DNA of 34,351 nt, from positions 226,128,216 through 226,162,566 of the forward strand of contig JBOZIK010000001.1 of the NCBI GenBank assembly GCA_051453625.1. Reading direction: 5' to 3'. Under the pieces are notes generated by a model. It saw nothing but the letters and a program-made list of their open reading frames with translations, was not told where the DNA came from and made no database searches. Source of the stretch: Welwitschia mirabilis (lineage: Eukaryota > Gnetophyta > Gnetopsida > Welwitschiales). Below, one piece after another: positions 32,319 through 34,351 of this stretch; positions within the stretch are counted from its first letter, which is position 1, and each line of letters starts with the position of its first letter. A program made the position numbers and the translations under genes.

Positions 32319-33971
32319 AATTTTTTCTCAGCTTTTACCTTTGGAGGCCATTATGATATCACTTAATCATCTTTCAAACATGAGTTATGTATTTATTTCG
32401 ATAACTAATCTTTGACTTGGAAATTTTATAGTGGTAATATTGGATTTATCCTATATTAATACATTCACACATCTATGAACTTTAGTTTGAAGGAAGATGC
32501 TTTATGTTTGATGTTTTTCGTAATGATGAAAGGGTCTTAAATTATTTAAGGTTTTTTTCCTATCTTTTATCTTATTACTTTACTTTTTTATTTTGGAGTA
32601 TTTGATCATGGGAAATGTTTTTTCATTTGTGGAAAAAAATAAAAGAAAAACAAGGCCATGATATTTTCTATTTGAAATAACTTAAAAACATGGTCATCAT
32701 GATGTCCTACTATAAGTACACTAAGGAAAGTTTTCTTAAGAGGAGCCTTTGGCAGTGTAATATGGTAGCTATAGAAACTTCACTAGGGGATTAGTTGACA
32801 TGCTTTATAGGTTTTTACTTCTTCAAATATGGTTGCAATCCCCTCATCATGGATAGTTAGATAGTAAAATAATAAAAATGTGGAGGCTATAGGATCAATG
32901 ATGTTCCTAATGTCATCAGAGGTATTGCTTGTTTCCTAAACTCTTTATCTTTCCACATGATCATTTTATTTCTAAGGATTCAGGTGTTTGTTTTGAGATG
33001 TAAGTAGGTGAGTTTATTTTTGAGAAACTCTTTAATCTTATCACTTATTTTTTAAAGCATTTGACTTTTTAGCATCTTCATAACCACTTTCTTATTGAAT
33101 AGAATTATTTTTTTTAAATACATCAAGTCATGCATTTTAAAATCAAGTGATGTTATTATTTCTTCCACAAGAGTTTACTAGGTTAAAATCTAGGGTAGGT
33201 TTATGTTGCCTTATGTCCATTCTTTCTTTCTTTCTTTTTTTTTGTTATTAGCTAGTTATTTCAAAGTCATTTCCGTATTTTCTTATCATTTAGGATCGTA
33301 GCATTTAATGGTTTCCTCACCTACTTTTCAATAAAGAATCCATTTTTTACTTAGATGAGTTGTCTTAATTATTTTTTTGATCTTTATTTTCAGTCTTTTG
33401 GGAGCTCTACACACTACTCTTAATCATTTTTATCATGGCATATTTGTTGTGCATGCATGAATTTGCTTCATTCTAATTGGCACATTTTTATTAAATAATC
33501 TTTCCATGCTTGTTATAATATTTCACACCTCTATTTTTCGAACTTGATATTTCTATATTTAGCTTTACATATAATTCATCAATTATCCAAATTCAAAGAA
33601 AAAAAAACATCCATTATCTTCCTTCTCATTCCTATTTAAAAAAAAAACATCCATCATCTACCTTCTCATTTTTGTTTGCTTTCATTACTTTACTAGCCAA
33701 TACAAGACATATTATTTTTCTCAAGGGAGAATAGGTCTAATTTTTACATCTCATTTTCTTAATTTTTAAGTTATTTTAAAGCTTTTATGAGACATAATTT
33801 TTGAAATTTTTACTTCATACGCATAATGCATTACATGTCATTTGGTAATGTGATGTATTTGAGACTATTTATGAGCATGTTTTATAATTTCCAAATTAAA
33901 TTTTTTCAAAAAAATGATAATTTGGCTTCTAATTATAATTTTTCATCTGGTTTTTATTAGGGACTAATAAA
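32319..33971 (+). other. 3' non-coding interior of plus-strand element
   Basis: About 1.65 kb without a recognisable ORF between the integrase end and polypurine tract. It includes T/C-rich runs near 33220-33245 and a tandem duplication at 33598-33675. Unlike the minus-strand units, I find no accessory ORF here. Confidence 0.5.
33598..33675. repeat. ~40-bp imperfect tandem duplication
   Basis: AAAAAAACATCCATTATCTTCCTTCTCATT and AAAAAAACATCCATCATCTACCTTCTCATT lie next to each other, two differences over 30 bases. Confidence 0.85.
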
Positions 33972-33988
33972 GGCTAAGTGAGGGGCTA
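33972..33988 (+). promoter_or_regulatory. Polypurine tract of plus-strand element
   Basis: GGCTAAGTGAGGGGCTA directly before TGATACACTGCC. Athila/Tat elements commonly have TTGGGGG-type tracts before an LTR beginning TG; this one is interrupted by pyrimidines. Confidence 0.55.
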
Positions 33989-34351
33989 TGATACACTGCC
34001 AAATTGTATGTAATTGATGGAGTGTTATAAGCTATTTTGTAGGATATTTATATAGGTTCAGATGCAATTTTGGGGATTATGAAGAATTAATAGATGATTA
34101 CACAAATGTGTAATTCTTGGCATATTCATATGCATTTTAGGCACATTCTGATGGACATGGCTTTGAAGGAAGATAACTGATGTAAAAAGATACTTTTATT
34201 AAGTTAAAAGGAGAAAGAGGTTTGTCGTTACCTCTGTTATCCCCATGAAAAGAATGATGATAACACTATAGATGTCACAGGGGAATGCTAACTTGGATTG
34301 GAGCTAGTACTATTAAATCATCTTTTCTAAGAAGTGTCATCCTAATGATCA
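33989..34351 (+). repeat. Start of 3' LTR of plus-strand element, runs off window
   Basis: Begins TGATACACTGCCAAATTGTATG after the polypurine tract. A CATC/GAT palindrome-like word (GTCATCCTAATGATC) lies at the window edge, as in the other LTRs of the family. The remainder is beyond the window. Confidence 0.55.

Noticed and set aside
1-34351. tRNA, rRNA or host protein-coding genes
   Set aside because: No cloverleaf, no rRNA-like segment and no intron-exon structure with conserved protein was seen; every recognisable domain is retroelement-derived.

Overview
This window looks like nuclear DNA of a seed plant: a gene-poor, very AT-rich block made almost entirely of old, decayed LTR retrotransposons. 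The lineages are plant-typical: a Ty1/copia element with a two-zinc-knuckle gag, a Ty3/gypsy chromovirus of Del/Tekay type, and Athila/Tat-like Ty3/gypsy elements primed by plant tRNA-Asp. The species cannot be named from the sequence. I see no host gene, tRNA, rRNA, CRISPR array or bacterial-style operon. CpG is strikingly rare, and most in-frame stops and lost catalytic residues fit C-to-T or G-to-A change, so nothing here should be read as an intact protein.

Layout. 1-1660 (+): copia gag remnant with two zinc knuckles, split by a 623-N gap. 1661-2440: non-coding, with a run of AGATGTCT-type repeats. 2452-2980 (+): remnant of a plant retroelement accessory protein; a low-complexity possible coding remnant follows to about 4360. 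4867-about 6200 (+): polypurine tract and copia-type LTR with a TATA box and internal ~80-bp repeats. About 6180-8930 (-): chromovirus pol (RT, RNase H, integrase), cut off at its 5' side by the next element.

8932 to about 26600 (-): a tandem array of an Athila/Tat-like element. In sense order (high to low coordinate) it reads: partial LTR (26600-25290), accessory ORF (25080-24020), partly duplicated LTR (23798-21122), tRNA-Asp primer site (21118-21101), leader, gag (20450-19650), protease (18610-18300), RT (17680-17000), RNase H (16990-16500), integrase (16300-15030), 3' region with two sequence gaps, accessory ORF (12190-11100), polypurine tract, LTR (10871-8932). The right-hand unit has lost its whole gag-pol. 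26600-29000 holds a (GA)17 microsatellite and an unrecognised reverse-strand coding remnant.

29000-34351 (+): another tRNA-Asp-primed gypsy element facing the opposite way. It has an LTR with a TATA box (LTR end 30293), primer site (30297-30314), a gag-like N-terminus, the last part of integrase (32108-32318), a long 3' region, a polypurine tract and the start of its 3' LTR at 33989, which runs off the window.

Two of the 100-N gaps are flanked by exact copies of the same sequence (34 nt and 76 nt) and are probably unmerged contig ends rather than real missing DNA. I found no convincing new functional system. The points most worth a second look are the tandem LTR array, the recurrent CATC/GATG palindromes in the gypsy LTRs, the shared accessory-protein remnants, and the transition-driven loss of catalytic residues.
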